Part shown: positions 9,436-18,793 of the stretch, one piece after another
Layout of the letters: every line of letters starts with the position of its first letter
How positions within the stretch are numbered: position 1 is the stretch's first letter
Origin: Nitrospira sp. CG24A
Lineage (GTDB): Bacteria; Nitrospirota; Nitrospiria; Nitrospirales; Nitrospiraceae
Direction of reading: 5' to 3'
DNA length: 64,000 nucleotides
NCBI GenBank assembly: GCA_002869925.2
Contig: NEWT02000034.1
Location: 19,544-83,543, forward strand
Translations under genes and position numbers: made by a program
Notes under the pieces: model-generated
Told to the model about the DNA's origin: nothing
Databases searched by the model: none
Seen by the model: only the letters and a program-made list of their open reading frames with translations

Positions 9436-10491
9436 ATGAGGCTCGTCCAAAAGCGCTCCAGAAAGACAGGGCTCCCTCCCGGCACGCTCGTTCATATCGG
9501 CGAAAAAAAACCGGCTAAGGTCACGATCACCGCCTTCAATTATGCGGGCGCTCGCTGCGACGAGCTCCAAGATCTGTCACCCAATGCGCTCTCGCCACCG
9601 ACAGATGCGTCCGTCACGTGGGTGGACATCGGGGGCGTTCATAACATGGAGGTCCTGGAATCATTGGGCAAGCAGTTCCGCCTCCATTCACTGCTCCTCG
9701 AAGACATTGCCAACACCGATCAGAGGCCGAAACTCGACGACTATGAGACCTGTTTGTTCCTGGTGGTGAAAATGCTGTCGGTTACGGATCGGCAAGATAT
9801 CGCCGTTGAACAGGTGAGTCTGGTCCTCGGGCCGAACTTTGTTCTGTCCTTTCAGGAAAACGGGGCCGATGTCTTTACTTCTGTGCGGGATCGACTGCGA
9901 GGGGGGAAGGGCCGACTGCGGCAGTCCGGGGCCGACTACCTGCTCCATGCGCTGGTCGACGCCATTGTCGATCGCTACTTCGAGGTGTTGGAGGTGTTAG
10001 GTGAAAAGATCGAAGCGCTCCAAGATCTCGTGGTCAGCGATCCCAATCCGGATACGTTGCACCAGATTCATTCCCTCAAACGGCAATTGATGTTTCTGCG
10101 TCGAGCGGTGTGGCCGCTCCGTGAAGCGGCGAACAATCTCTCCCGATCAGAATCCCCGTTTTTGCATGACTCGACGAAGGTCTTCTTCCGCGATGTGTAC
10201 GATCATGTGATCCAAATCGTGGACACCATCGAGACGCTTCGCGAAATGGTCTCAGCCGGTCTGGATATTTATCTATCGAGTATCAGCTATCGATCGAACT
10301 CAGTCATGAAGGTGTTGACGATCATTACGACGATTTTCATGCCGTTGACGTTCATCGTCGGTATATACGGAATGAACTTTGAGCATATGCCTGAGCTGAA
10401 GTGGGAATGGGGCTACCCGCTTGTGTTGGGTGTGATAGCGGTGATCGCAATTGCCATGCTGGTACTTTTCAAACGAAAGAAGTGGATGTAG
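9436..10491 (+). CDS. corA: CorA-family magnesium/cobalt transporter
   Basis: Inner-membrane pentameric divalent cation channel. 351 residues: a large cytoplasmic funnel (about 1-285) with a long acidic/basic helix (DLVVSDPNPDTLHQIHSLKR), then two C-terminal membrane helices around the selectivity motif YGMNFEHMPEL (GMN near residue 311), ending in the basic tail FKRKKWM. The start ATG follows GAGAGG. Its TAG stop codon shares its last base with the first base of a 184-bp palindromic repeat. Confidence 0.95.
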   Translation: MRLVQKRSRKTGLPPGTLVHIGEKKPAKVTITAFNYAGARCDELQDLSPNALSPPTDASVTWVDIGGVHNMEVLESLGKQFRLHSLLLEDIANTDQRPKLDDYETCLFLVVKMLSVTDRQDIAVEQVSLVLGPNFVLSFQENGADVFTSVRDRLRGGKGRLRQSGADYLLHALVDAIVDRYFEVLEVLGEKIEALQDLVVSDPNPDTLHQIHSLKRQLMFLRRAVWPLREAANNLSRSESPFLHDSTKVFFRDVYDHVIQIVDTIETLREMVSAGLDIYLSSISYRSNSVMKVLTIITTIFMPLTFIVGIYGMNFEHMPELKWEWGYPLVLGVIAVIAIAMLVLFKRKKWM

Positions 10492-10675
10492 GAGTCTGTC
10501 CGAGTCATGCCATTCTACTGCGGCAAATGATCTGCATGCATCTGCGTCGCTCTCAGCTCGAAAACATCCTCAACGTATTCCAGCGAATACGCTTCAGGTA
10601 TTTTCGAGCCTGCGGCCTCGCATCTACCAGCAACTCCTTTGCCTCGCAACGAAGGATGACTCGGACAGACTCTTA
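10491..10675. repeat. Palindromic element family A, copy 1
   Basis: About 185 bp with near-perfect ends: GAGTCTGTCCGAGTCA at 10492-10507 is the exact reverse complement of 10658-10673. A central dyad CGTATTCCAGCGAATACG lies at its middle. Homologous to the elements at 47321 and 60750. It begins on the last base of the corA stop codon and ends 25 bases before the next gene. Relative to the upstream gene it is inverted compared with the other two copies. TA flanks both ends, compatible with a TA target duplication. Confidence 0.8.
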
Positions 10676-10699
10676 GCCCGCATGACTCATGAGGGAGCG

Positions 10700-11272
10700 A
10701 TGATGAGACGGCGGGTTCTCACCGTCACGAGAGGTGCATTGGCGTTTGTCTGGCTACTCCTGGCAGGCCACGGCAGTGCAGAGTCGTCTGCAGGCGAACA
10801 AGGAAAACCAGCAGATCTTCCGGGCGTCACTCATAGTCGAGACAACGCTCTGCCGACGGCACAGCGGTTCGTTATCCTGCCGGCCTTTGCGAACGACGCG
10901 GTGTTAGACAAGAAAACCGGCTTGGTCTGGGAAAAGTCTCCACAGACGACGAGTGCCAGATGGAGCGTCGCTCGACGCACCTGCGCTGAGAAAAGTGTCG
11001 GAGGCCAGAAGGATTGGCGGCTGCCGTCCCTGGAAGAGCTGGCCGGTCTGGTCGATTACTCTGTTGCTCCTCCGAGTCTGTCTCTTCCGCCTGGCCATCC
11101 GTTTCTATCTGTCCAATCGGCCGTCTATTGGTCATCGACGAGACCTGGAGATGACCCCAAGGGTTCGTGGGGCGTGCATTTTGGGCTGGGTGGCGGTTCA
11201 ACTTTTATCAATTGGGCCCACAGCGTCCTAGCCTGGTGTGTCCATGACGGCATGAATATGAATCAGCGTTGA
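10700..11272 (+). CDS. Exported protein with DUF1566 (Lcl C-terminal) domain
   Basis: 190 residues. A signal peptide is clear (RRRVLT basic start, hydrophobic ALAFVWLLLAG, cleavage near GSAES). The rest fits DUF1566: VLDKKTGLVWEKSP, GGQKDWRLPSLEELAGLVDY, and a C-terminal YWSSTRPGDDPKGSWGVHF followed by AWCVHDG. The domain occurs in secreted or surface proteins of unknown function. ATG ATG at 10700/10703 is preceded by GAGGGAG; the frame is open further upstream only through the repeat, which I exclude. Confidence 0.8.
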   Translation: MMRRRVLTVTRGALAFVWLLLAGHGSAESSAGEQGKPADLPGVTHSRDNALPTAQRFVILPAFANDAVLDKKTGLVWEKSPQTTSARWSVARRTCAEKSVGGQKDWRLPSLEELAGLVDYSVAPPSLSLPPGHPFLSVQSAVYWSSTRPGDDPKGSWGVHFGLGGGSTFINWAHSVLAWCVHDGMNMNQR

Positions 11273-11335
11273 GGCGTTGGCAGTTCGAACGAGGTGGGCT
11301 GCTTACGGCTTGGGTAGCCAGAAGGACAGGAGGGG

Positions 11336-11680
11336 TTACTCAGCGACCTCGACGCGATCGACAAAGTAGGCGGTTTCTCCGAAGCACGTGGTGGGAATGT
11401 AGCGATATTCTTTGTAGTGCAGGACCAATCGTTTTCCCACAATCTGTGAGAGTTGTGATGCCACTTTCGGGTCTGTGACGGAAAAACTCCACAATACCGG
11501 AGCGACGCCCGGCACGGTCGTCATGGCCAGTTCCCCTTCGTGTGTCTTGCAGACCCAGCCTTTGTTCGAGAATTTCTGAATATAGCCGGCCCTGTTTCCA
11601 TCGGAGTAGCTGTAGTTGAAGGCGATGAGCAGATAGGCTGCGCCGATGAAGAACAAGAACAGTACAATCACCTTGATCAT
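11336..11680 (-). CDS. Conserved membrane-anchored protein of unknown function
   Basis: 114 residues. One N-terminal hydrophobic helix (VIVLFLFFIGAAYLLIAF) acts as signal anchor; the exported part has two Cys (GWVCKTHEG and PTTCFGETAYF) that could pair. The start ATG has AGGAG at 10 bases. I recognise the pattern GNRAGYIQKFSNKGW from uncharacterised small proteins of Gram-negative bacteria, but no function is established. It stands alone between a DUF1566 gene and leuD. Confidence 0.75.
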   Translation of the reverse strand: MIKVIVLFLFFIGAAYLLIAFNYSYSDGNRAGYIQKFSNKGWVCKTHEGELAMTTVPGVAPVLWSFSVTDPKVASQLSQIVGKRLVLHYKEYRYIPTTCFGETAYFVDRVEVAE

Positions 11681-11755
11681 CGGGCGTCTCCTAGGTTACA
11701 GGAACCTGTCTGATGTTGACCGTTTTGTTGAGACGAAGGCAAACTCAGACAGCTC

Positions 11756-12376
11756 CTAGCGAAGATCCGTGAACAACCAGGGAGCCTCGGCCTTTCGTCG
11801 AGTTTCGTAGGCCGCGATTGCGTCCTTGTGTTGCAGGGTCAATCCGATGGCGTCGAGCCCTCGGTATAAACAATCTTTTCGAAAGGAATCGATCTCGAAG
11901 CAACAATGAGTATTGCCCGGGGTGGTGACTGTCTGGCCTCCGAGGTCCACGGTCAGTTGATACCCGGGCGTCGCGAGGACGTCTTTCATCATGGCCAGGA
12001 CCTCGTCGGCTTTCAGCACCACCGGCAACATGCCGTTTTGGAAGCAATTATTGTAGAAAATGTCGGCAAAGCTCGGTGCAATGATACAACGGAACCCTTG
12101 GTCGAGGAGCGCCCAGGGGGCATGCTCACGTGACGACCCGCATCCGAAGTTATCGCGCGTCAGGAGAATCGTCGCGCCCTGGAAGCGCAGTTGATTCAAA
12201 AAAAACGACGGGTCTTGTGACCCATCCTTCTGCTTGCGCCAATCGTAGAACAACCCTTCGCGGAGCCCGGTTCGCTTGATCGTCTTCAGAAATTGCTTCG
12301 GGATGATTTGATCGGTATCGACATTGACCCGGTCTAACGGCGCGACCAGACCCGTCATAGTGGTAAAGGGTTGCAT
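11756..12376 (-). CDS. leuD: 3-isopropylmalate dehydratase small subunit
   Basis: Small (swivel domain) subunit of isopropylmalate isomerase, leucine biosynthesis step two. 206 residues beginning [20 protein letters not shown]; conserved [14 protein letters not shown], the [13 protein letters not shown] substrate loop and [13 protein letters not shown] are present. ATG at 12376 comes seven bases after the leuC stop with AGAGG before it. The frame is open further upstream inside leuC, but that part is not leuD-like. Operon with leuC. Confidence 0.95.
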   Translation of the reverse strand: MQPFTTMTGLVAPLDRVNVDTDQIIPKQFLKTIKRTGLREGLFYDWRKQKDGSQDPSFFLNQLRFQGATILLTRDNFGCGSSREHAPWALLDQGFRCIIAPSFADIFYNNCFQNGMLPVVLKADEVLAMMKDVLATPGYQLTVDLGGQTVTTPGNTHCCFEIDSFRKDCLYRGLDAIGLTLQHKDAIAAYETRRKAEAPWLFTDLR

Positions 12377-12383
12377 AGATCCT

Positions 12384-13787
12384 CTATCTCCAGGTTCGTA
12401 TATCGACGAAATGTCCCTCGACGGCGGCAGCAACCGCCATTGCCGGCGACACGAGATGGGTCCGGCCGCCGGCCCCCTGACGCCCTTCGAAATTTCGATT
12501 GCTGGTTGAGGCGCAGCGCTCTCCGGGCTGAAGCATGTCGGCATTCATCGCCAGGCACATACTGCAGCCGGCTTCCCGCCACTCGAATCCGGCTTCTTTG
12601 AACAATTGGTCGAGCCCTTCCTGTTCGGCCTGCTGTTTGACGAGACCGGAACCGGGCACCACCATTGCGTGAACGGTCTTTGCGACATGCTTGCCCTTCG
12701 CCAAGCTTGCGGCCAGGCGAAGATCCTCGATCCGTGCATTCGTGCAAGAGCCGATGAAAACCTTGTCAATTGCGATCTCGGTGATCGGCATGTTCGCGGT
12801 GAGGCCCATGTATGCCAGCGCCTGCTCGGTGGCCTTGCGGGTGTTCTCATCGGCCATCGTGCGCGGGTCCGGGACCTTCCCATCTACGCCGATGACCATG
12901 CCGGGGCTGGTACCCCAGCTCACTTGCGGAGCGATATCTTCTGCCTTCAACGCGACCGTCGCATCGTAGCTGGCGTTCGTGTCGGTTGTCAGCTGCTGCC
13001 AGACTCGCACGGCCTGCTCGAATAGCTCGCCCGTTGGTGCCAGCGGCCGTCCCTTGATGTAGGCGATGGTCTTCTCGTCCGGCGCCACCATGCCGGCGCG
13101 GGCTCCGGCCTCGATCGACATGTTGCAGAGCGTCATGCGCCCTTCCATGCTGAGGGCGCGGATCGCCGAGCCCGTGTATTCGATGACATAACCGGTACCG
13201 CCGGCTGTCCCGATCTTTCCGATGATGGCCAGAATCACATCTTTTGCAGAACAGAGACTCGGCAAAACCCCGTCGACACGGATCTCCATGGTCTTGGGTC
13301 GCTTCTGTACCAAGCACTGGGTGGCCAAGACATGCTCCACTTCACTCGTGCCGATGCCGAAGGCTAATGCGCCAAACGCTCCATGTGTCGACGTGTGTGA
13401 ATCGCCGCACACGATGGTTGTCCCCGGCAGGGTGAAGCCTTGTTCTGGTCCGATGACGTGCACGACGCCTTGGCGGATGTCGCTCATGCCAAAAAGGGTA
13501 ATACCGAAGTCTCGACAATTGTCCTCCAGCGTCCGAATCTGTATCGCACTGAGGGGATCGGCGATGCCCAGGGTCCGATCGGTGGTCGGGACGTTGTGGT
13601 CTGGCACCGCCAATGTGGCGCTGGGACGTCGAGGACGACGGCCCGAGAGCTTGAGTCCTTCAAAGGCCTGCGGCGACGTCACTTCGTGGACGAGCTGACG
13701 ATCGATATAGAGAAGGGTGGTCCCGTCCGGCTCTGCGCGGACGACGTGGGATTCCCAGATTTTGTCGAAGAGGGTCTGAGCGGCCAT
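12384..13787 (-). CDS. leuC: 3-isopropylmalate dehydratase large subunit
   Basis: Aconitase-family subunit carrying the 4Fe-4S cluster that isomerises 2-isopropylmalate to 3-isopropylmalate. 467 residues; cluster cysteines in [13 protein letters not shown] (about 347) and in GCSMCLAMN (about 407 and 410); substrate loops [21 protein letters not shown] and [10 protein letters not shown] also present. ATG at 13787 follows GAGGAG. Transcribed with leuD from a promoter with an exact TATAAT just upstream. Confidence 0.96.
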   Translation of the reverse strand: MAAQTLFDKIWESHVVRAEPDGTTLLYIDRQLVHEVTSPQAFEGLKLSGRRPRRPSATLAVPDHNVPTTDRTLGIADPLSAIQIRTLEDNCRDFGITLFGMSDIRQGVVHVIGPEQGFTLPGTTIVCGDSHTSTHGAFGALAFGIGTSEVEHVLATQCLVQKRPKTMEIRVDGVLPSLCSAKDVILAIIGKIGTAGGTGYVIEYTGSAIRALSMEGRMTLCNMSIEAGARAGMVAPDEKTIAYIKGRPLAPTGELFEQAVRVWQQLTTDTNASYDATVALKAEDIAPQVSWGTSPGMVIGVDGKVPDPRTMADENTRKATEQALAYMGLTANMPITEIAIDKVFIGSCTNARIEDLRLAASLAKGKHVAKTVHAMVVPGSGLVKQQAEQEGLDQLFKEAGFEWREAGCSMCLAMNADMLQPGERCASTSNRNFEGRQGAGGRTHLVSPAMAVAAAVEGHFVDIRTWR

Positions 13788-13840
13788 GGTGACTCCTCAA
13801 TGATCGGTGTCTCTCGGAGGGTACTTCCGGGAGGAAACAC

Positions 13841-13871
13841 ATTATACAGAGTCCTCCTATGGTTTTTACAA
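13841..13871 (-). promoter_or_regulatory. Candidate sigma-70 promoter for leuCD
   Basis: On the minus strand a perfect TATAAT -10 (13841-13846) is preceded by TTGTAA (13866-13871) at 19 bases, slightly long, with a TG directly before the -10. It lies 54 bases upstream of the leuC start. No leucine-rich leader peptide or clear attenuator is seen. Confidence 0.45.
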
Positions 13872-13972
13872 CAGTGATCACCATATTCTTGCGTTGACCG
13901 AACGGACGTGGTACATCGCCTGGGCATTGAGCGTGAGGCCCTTTCCCAGCGATTGCGCCGGAGGATTGTGCC

Positions 13973-14452
13973 GTGACTTCTCAGATATGGACCGATCCCG
14001 CCATCGTCGAATGGTCGCAACTGCTCCTCAACAGTTTTCGTCACTGGACCACCCGTGAACTACTCGAACGAGTGGGAGATCCAGATTGTCAGGCCCACAA
14101 ACTCTTCCATTCCCCTTTTGTTGTCGTATCCCACGGGATGGAAGAGGACCCTCTCCTCAATTACGGCAATCAAGCGGCCTTGGAGCTATGGAAATTGAGC
14201 TTGGAACAACTCGTCAAGACACCGTCGCGGCTGACGGCTGAGCCAGTCAATCGAGCGGAACGGCAACGGATGCTGGAACAGGCCGGCACACGTGGCTATC
14301 TCGACACATACAGAGGCGTGAGAATTACTTCAACAGGACGCCGCTTTCTCGTCGAGAACGCCTTGATCTGGAATGTCGTGGATGCAAAGGGACAAAGAGT
14401 CGGGCAGGCCGCCACCTTCTCACAATGGTCGTGGTTGACGGAACACAATTAG
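13973..14452 (+). CDS. MEKHLA domain protein
   Basis: 159 residues, all one MEKHLA domain, a PAS-like fold found in plant HD-ZIP III factors and in bacterial single-domain proteins. Landmarks: VVVSHGMEEDPLLNYGNQAALELW, then TPSRLTAEP and GYLDTYRGVRITSTGRRF. Probably a cytosolic ligand sensor; the ligand is unknown. GTG start, chosen because it begins the conserved region. Its stop overlaps by four bases the end of the convergent outer-membrane protein gene. Confidence 0.85.
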   Translation: MTSQIWTDPAIVEWSQLLLNSFRHWTTRELLERVGDPDCQAHKLFHSPFVVVSHGMEEDPLLNYGNQAALELWKLSLEQLVKTPSRLTAEPVNRAERQRMLEQAGTRGYLDTYRGVRITSTGRRFLVENALIWNVVDAKGQRVGQAATFSQWSWLTEHN

Positions 14453-15150
14453 AACGCAAAAGAGATATCAAATCCTCCGTAGGCGCCGCTGTGGAATGTG
14501 GTGCTGTGCTGGTATCCGCCCCTGGCGAGTACAAATACCTTACCGACCTGAATTCCGCCGACGGGCCCCGTCATAACCCCTCGAAAGTCGCCACTCCCCA
14601 TTCCGGTCATGTCCCAGCCGGCATAGGTTGCGCAACAACTCTTCTCGGGTTTATAGACTAGAACTTTTCCTCGCAGCCGGCTCCAGAAGAAATTATCGAG
14701 GTCGGCGTACGATCCTATGGCGAGGAAGTTCCATCTCTCATGCCAGTAGAAGGCTTCAAGTTGGCCATACACGCCGACCTGATAGTCGATCGTATTACTT
14801 GCATTCAGACGCTGTTCTTCGATTCGGCGTAGCTGAGGTCCGGTGAGAGCAGAGAATGTCCAATCACCGATGGTTTTGGTGATGCCGAGCGAGGGGACAA
14901 TGGACTGGACGTTGGCATCCAGGATTTGCCCGTTTGTCTTAGAGCTGTATCCGAGCCCTGAAGTGGTGGCCTGAACAAACACATATGGCCCTCCCGGAGT
15001 CCGCACGATCGGAGTTCTAACGCCAAGGTAGATAAAGTACTGGTTCTTATTGTCGATCTGAAATCCTGTAAAGGCATCCCCCGCCCCGCTCTCTAGAGGC
15101 AGGCAGGCGAGGATCCACGCCGTCAGTAAGAACAGAATCAGTCTCGTCAT
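14449..15150 (-). CDS. Exported beta-barrel-like protein, BcsS-like
   Basis: 233 residues with a signal peptide (MTRLILFLLTAWILACLP, cleavage after SGAGDA) and then alternating polar/aromatic strands with many Gly and Tyr, ending GAYGGFDISFAF, an aromatic C-terminus typical of outer-membrane barrels. The overall layout resembles BcsS, a cellulose-associated barrel, but no cellulose genes are adjacent, so this is a weak guess. ATG at 15150 follows GGAGAG; an upstream in-frame start at 15207 would spoil the signal peptide. Confidence 0.65.
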   Translation of the reverse strand: MTRLILFLLTAWILACLPLESGAGDAFTGFQIDNKNQYFIYLGVRTPIVRTPGGPYVFVQATTSGLGYSSKTNGQILDANVQSIVPSLGITKTIGDWTFSALTGPQLRRIEEQRLNASNTIDYQVGVYGQLEAFYWHERWNFLAIGSYADLDNFFWSRLRGKVLVYKPEKSCCATYAGWDMTGMGSGDFRGVMTGPVGGIQVGKVFVLARGGYQHSTTFHSGAYGGFDISFAF

Positions 15151-15464
15151 CGTTCTGTTCTCTCCTGAACGGTATGAACATGAAACTGAGTTGGCGCATA
15201 TAGTCATTGATGCGCTACGCCGATTGGCCTTGCTGTCGCTCGATGAATCTCATTCGCAGGATCCTACTCCAGAACTGACCCGGGAGAGAAGTTGGGAAAC
15301 TGCACCGTCCGTTTCGAGTAGGACAGATCATGGGTAAGCATTTGAGTGTCAATTTTGAGGTGGAGAATTGTACAGGCTGTTTGAGTCGGGAAATCCGAGA
15401 TTCGACTGATTGGGCTTAAACCTGAGGGGATCAAGCAGGTAAGGATGGTCTGTGAAGGCGTTGG
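15151..15464. other. Intergenic region, no gene recognised
   Basis: 314 bases between the barrel-like gene (leftward) and the end of the CBS gene. It should hold the minus-strand promoter of the barrel gene. I see no RNA gene, no strong hairpin with a T tract and no repeat shared with the rest of the window. Confidence 0.4.
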
Positions 15465-16088
15465 TTATGTCCGGAGATCGAGAGGGCTTCGGTGGACGAT
15501 GGCACGGAGAATGTCGCTGGTTGTCAAAATGCCGATCGGGTGACGGAGATTGTCGATGATCGGAATCGCATTAACCTGTTCATCGAGCATGGCGTGGGCG
15601 ATCTCTCGGATCTCAGTCATCGGAGTGGCGGACAAGACCTGACTGCTCATGATACCTGCGAGCTTGTGCCCGGCGATGGGTTCCGTCGAATTGACGGATT
15701 CCAACTGATGTGAGTAGGGCAGCAGGTCGTAGTTTGAAATCATTCCGACCAGCGCGCCGTGGACCGACGTCACGGGGAGATGGTGAATCCCCTTGTGTTG
15801 CATCACGGTCCATGCGTCGAGCAGCGTACTGTCGGACGGCAAACATGTGACGGGAGAGGTCATGATATCCTGTGCGAGGAGAGCCGGTTTCGGTGCAGGA
15901 TCCTGCCGTACCTGTTGCTGGTACGCCTGTTGCGCGAGGCGTGTTGCGTGGTCAGCAGTGTGGTGTTCCTGACCCTTTGAGCGATCCTCTCGACCAGCCT
16001 CCATAACCTGAGCGGCAGGTAGGCGTGGAGAGACCGCTAGGACAGGATGCATTTCGGTGATGCCTTTGACTGCGTGGATAATCGGCAT
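15465..16088 (-). CDS. Tandem CBS domain protein
   Basis: 207 residues. N-terminal 70 are polar and rich in Gln/His/Ala (low complexity), followed by two CBS motifs: AQDIMTSPVTCLPSD...GIHHLPVTS...VGMISNYDLL and LAGIMSSQVLSATPM...VNAIPIIDN...IGILTTSDILRAI. CBS pairs bind adenosyl nucleotides and sense energy state. No effector domain is attached, so its partner is unknown. ATG 16088 has GAGGT at good distance; the open frame continues upstream without a plausible start. Confidence 0.85.
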   Translation of the reverse strand: MPIIHAVKGITEMHPVLAVSPRLPAAQVMEAGREDRSKGQEHHTADHATRLAQQAYQQQVRQDPAPKPALLAQDIMTSPVTCLPSDSTLLDAWTVMQHKGIHHLPVTSVHGALVGMISNYDLLPYSHQLESVNSTEPIAGHKLAGIMSSQVLSATPMTEIREIAHAMLDEQVNAIPIIDNLRHPIGILTTSDILRAIVHRSPLDLRT

Positions 16089-16218
16089 GATGGACCTCGT
16101 ACCGTCTCTATCGGAGGATAGCGGTAAGTACTTAAGCTCGGACGGCTTGGACTGAACGACCGACGGGGAAAGGTGGGGAATGAGGATCGGGAACGAGATC
16201 GAACGATCTTGGTGGCCG

Positions 16219-16431
16219 CTAAGGGACAGCAAGGAGCTGAAACCGAGGACAAGAATGACCATCAACGATCACGGTTTCCAGAAACATCGCCATTGGTCTG
16301 ATCCATAGGCCTCGGGCACCATAGAGTGCCCGATAGACCACATACTCCTCTTCCGTTTCTGAGTGTCGAGCCACGCCCAGTACCTCATATTCCTGACCTT
16401 TGTAGTGGCGATAGCGACCGGGTTGCACCAT
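16219..16431 (-). CDS. DUF1653 domain protein
   Basis: 70 residues, a whole DUF1653 domain: GRYRHYKGQEYEVLGVARHS, then YRALYGARGLWIRP and MFLETV near the end with PRF. Function unknown; widespread small cytosolic protein. ATG at 16431 is preceded by GGAAGGGAAGG. Located in front of the CBS gene on the same strand, with a 130-base gap. Confidence 0.85.
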   Translation of the reverse strand: MVQPGRYRHYKGQEYEVLGVARHSETEEEYVVYRALYGARGLWIRPMAMFLETVIVDGHSCPRFQLLAVP

Positions 16432-16477
16432 CGTGTATCCTTCCCTTCCTGACGTCATACTATAAAGGGAACGCACA

Positions 16478-17884
16478 ATGAAATCACAGAGTTTGACTTC
16501 AATGCGCATGACACATGATGTGATCGTGATCGGCGGCGGGTCGGCAGGCTATGCCGCGGCACGGACTGCACACGACGCCGGCGCCGACGTGGCCATTGTG
16601 GATCAGGGGCCGCTCGGCGGGCTCTGTATCCTGCGTGGCTGCATGCCGACAAAGGCCATCCTGCGTTCTGCCGAAGTCGCAGCTCTTCTCAGGCGGACGA
16701 AGGAGTTTGGGCTCTCCCCGGTCTCAGCCCATGCCGATCTGTCGGCGATTGTGGATCGCAAGGATCGCTTGGTCCGTGAGTTTGCAGACTATCGCATTCA
16801 GCAGCTTCAGGATCCGAGGTTCACCCTGTATCAATCGCGAGCTGTTTTTCTGTCGCCCCACGAGGTCACTGTCGGAGACAGCGTCCTGTCGGCCGGCTCG
16901 TTCATTATCGCCACCGGGTCGAGGCCTAGTGAAGTTCTGATTCCGGGTTTGGCCCAAACCGGATATTTCACGAGCGACACGATTTTGGATCTTCGTACTC
17001 AACCGGGTTCGTTGATCGTGTTGGGCGGTGGGGCTGTTGCCCTTGAACTCAGTCAATTCTTTGCTCGACTGGGGACGAAGGTCACGATCCTTCAACGGGG
17101 CCCCACGCTCCTTTCCGAGATGGATGAAGATGTCGGGCGTGCGCTTGAGGCTGCATTGACTGACGAGGGCATCAAAGTTGTGACGGGCACGCAGTTGCTG
17201 CGTGTCACTCGTGACACAGCAGGGAAGGCGGTATGGGCCATGAAAGACGGACGTGAGCGATGCTATGTCGGCCAGGAGATTCTTCAGGCCTTAGGCCGGC
17301 AGCCCAATGTCGAAGGGCTACGGCTCGATCTGGCGGATGTCACGGTCGATGGCGGACGGATTGTGGTTGATAGCGCCATGCGTACGTCGCAAGCACATAT
17401 GTATGCCGTGGGCGATGTGAACGATGTCACGCCCATTGTGCATCTTGCCATCCAGCAGGGCGAAGTTGCCGCGTACAACGCCACGCATGCAGATCGACCT
17501 GCTAAAACGATCGATCATCGCCTCGATACGGAAGTGGTCTTTACCGATCCACAGGTGGCGGTGTTGGGGCTGAATGAAGTGCGCGCAAAAGCCGACAAGA
17601 TTCCTTATCTTGCAGCCTCCTATCCGTTTGCCGACCACGGAAAAGCGTTGTGTCTTGGTGCGGCACAGGGGTTTGCGAAGTTGCTCGCGGCGCCTCAGAC
17701 CGGTGAAATTCTTGGCGCGCAGATCGTCGGCCCGGAGGCAGGTGAATTGATTCACGAGCTGATCGCGGTCATGTACTACCGTGGGACGGCAGCCGATCTG
17801 TTACGCATGCCGCACTACCATCCCACGTTGGCGGAAATTGTGACCTATCCAGCAGAATCCATTGTTGGAGAGTTGGGTGCATGA
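16478..17884 (+). CDS. Pyridine nucleotide-disulfide oxidoreductase (dihydrolipoamide dehydrogenase / mercuric reductase-like)
   Basis: 468-residue flavoprotein. FAD motif VIGGGSAGYAAA near residue 16, redox-active pair in GGLCILRGCMPTK (C-x4-C), NAD motif VLGGGAVALELSQFFARLG, second FAD motif MYAVGDVND, and the C-terminal catalytic dyad in HYHPTLAEIV. The CxxxxC spacing and His/Glu dyad place it with lipoamide/mercuric/glutathione reductases; no lipoyl-enzyme genes are nearby and no N-terminal HMA domain or C-terminal Cys pair is seen, so the substrate is open. ATG 16478 has AAAGGGAA. Confidence 0.9.
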   Translation: MKSQSLTSMRMTHDVIVIGGGSAGYAAARTAHDAGADVAIVDQGPLGGLCILRGCMPTKAILRSAEVAALLRRTKEFGLSPVSAHADLSAIVDRKDRLVREFADYRIQQLQDPRFTLYQSRAVFLSPHEVTVGDSVLSAGSFIIATGSRPSEVLIPGLAQTGYFTSDTILDLRTQPGSLIVLGGGAVALELSQFFARLGTKVTILQRGPTLLSEMDEDVGRALEAALTDEGIKVVTGTQLLRVTRDTAGKAVWAMKDGRERCYVGQEILQALGRQPNVEGLRLDLADVTVDGGRIVVDSAMRTSQAHMYAVGDVNDVTPIVHLAIQQGEVAAYNATHADRPAKTIDHRLDTEVVFTDPQVAVLGLNEVRAKADKIPYLAASYPFADHGKALCLGAAQGFAKLLAAPQTGEILGAQIVGPEAGELIHELIAVMYYRGTAADLLRMPHYHPTLAEIVTYPAESIVGELGA

Positions 17885-18031
17885 AGAAGAGGAGTTTGCG
17901 TACTCACGGGAGTTGCGCGCCGAAGACGTTCGTGCGAAGTGGAGTTGAACCGGTTGCGCTATCCAGTGTAGCGTATCCCCACGATGGCCACGCGCGATGG
18001 GTCGACATCTCATCACTTGCGGACGAAGGGA

Positions 18032-18226
18032 ATGATCGCACGATTTGTGGGGATCGTGTTGATTGCGCTCGGGTTCGTCGTGGGGATGTACGGATTGGAA
18101 GACGCGGGGGCACAGTGGATGAAAACGGCGCTGGGCTTGCTCGTCACAGGAATGTTGGCCCAAGGGTATGCGCTCTACTGTTCTGTGAAGCGCATGCAAG
18201 AGGTCAAGGACGGTCCTAAGTCATGA
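18032..18226 (+). CDS. Small membrane protein of unknown function
   Basis: 64 residues, two predicted membrane helices (FVGIVLIALGFVVGMYGL and ALGLLVTGMLAQGYALY) and a charged tail. ATG at 18032 follows AAGGGA. Its stop overlaps the start of the next gene in an ATGA, so the two are translationally coupled. Not assigned to a family. Confidence 0.65.
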   Translation: MIARFVGIVLIALGFVVGMYGLEDAGAQWMKTALGLLVTGMLAQGYALYCSVKRMQEVKDGPKS

Positions 18227-18636
18227 GATGGCCACATCAGTATATGCTGACGGTTGGGGTGTTCATCCTCTCAGGGGTGATGCTCGCTTGCGTGGGGCCG
18301 TGGCGCGACGGTTATTTTAAAAGTGGTGTGGATCGGCTCACACAAGATGAGGTGGAGGAGAAGCTCGGGCCGCCCCATACGGCGAAGAAGCCGGCTCTCG
18401 GAGGGGATACGGTCTGGACCTATCGTGTTCCGATCAGTGACAAAGAATTGGCGTCGATGGGCTTTTCCCACATTACCAACAAGGCGCAGCAGGCCGCCAC
18501 ATCAATCGTAGATGGCCCCAAAGCCATGTTGTATTGTTACCGCTATACCCTGGTCTTCAACGAAGAGAAGATTCTCAAGCAGTGGAAACGTGAAGAATGT
18601 GTGCCGGGAACCCATGATACGCTCAACGCCAATTAA
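18223..18636 (+). CDS. Putative lipoprotein, BamE/SmpA-like
   Basis: 137 residues. Signal helix MLTVGVFILSGVMLAC ends in a lipobox-like GVMLAC, suggesting lipidation at Cys23. The body has the BamE-type pattern LTQDEVEEKLGPPHT followed by TVWTYRVP and a distal Cys pair (LYCYRYT and EECVPG). Coupled to the small membrane protein before it. Function unknown. Two related lipoproteins lie at the right end of the window. Confidence 0.65.
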   Translation: MRWPHQYMLTVGVFILSGVMLACVGPWRDGYFKSGVDRLTQDEVEEKLGPPHTAKKPALGGDTVWTYRVPISDKELASMGFSHITNKAQQAATSIVDGPKAMLYCYRYTLVFNEEKILKQWKREECVPGTHDTLNAN

Positions 18637-18793
18637 CGTGAGACAGTTCCCGCATCTCACATAATCGGACGCTCCAACAAGAACTTCGTACGGAGGCTAC
18701 TCTCAACACCTTGAGTGTGAGGCGCACTCGCCCAATACGGGATCTAGAAATATTTTGCAAGAGTCGCAGTTTAATGGTCTGATGCGGTAATCC

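Noticed and set aside
11756..12544. LeuD with 56 extra N-terminal residues
   Set aside because: The extension overlaps leuC; ATG 12376 is preceded by AGAGG and starts the conserved region.
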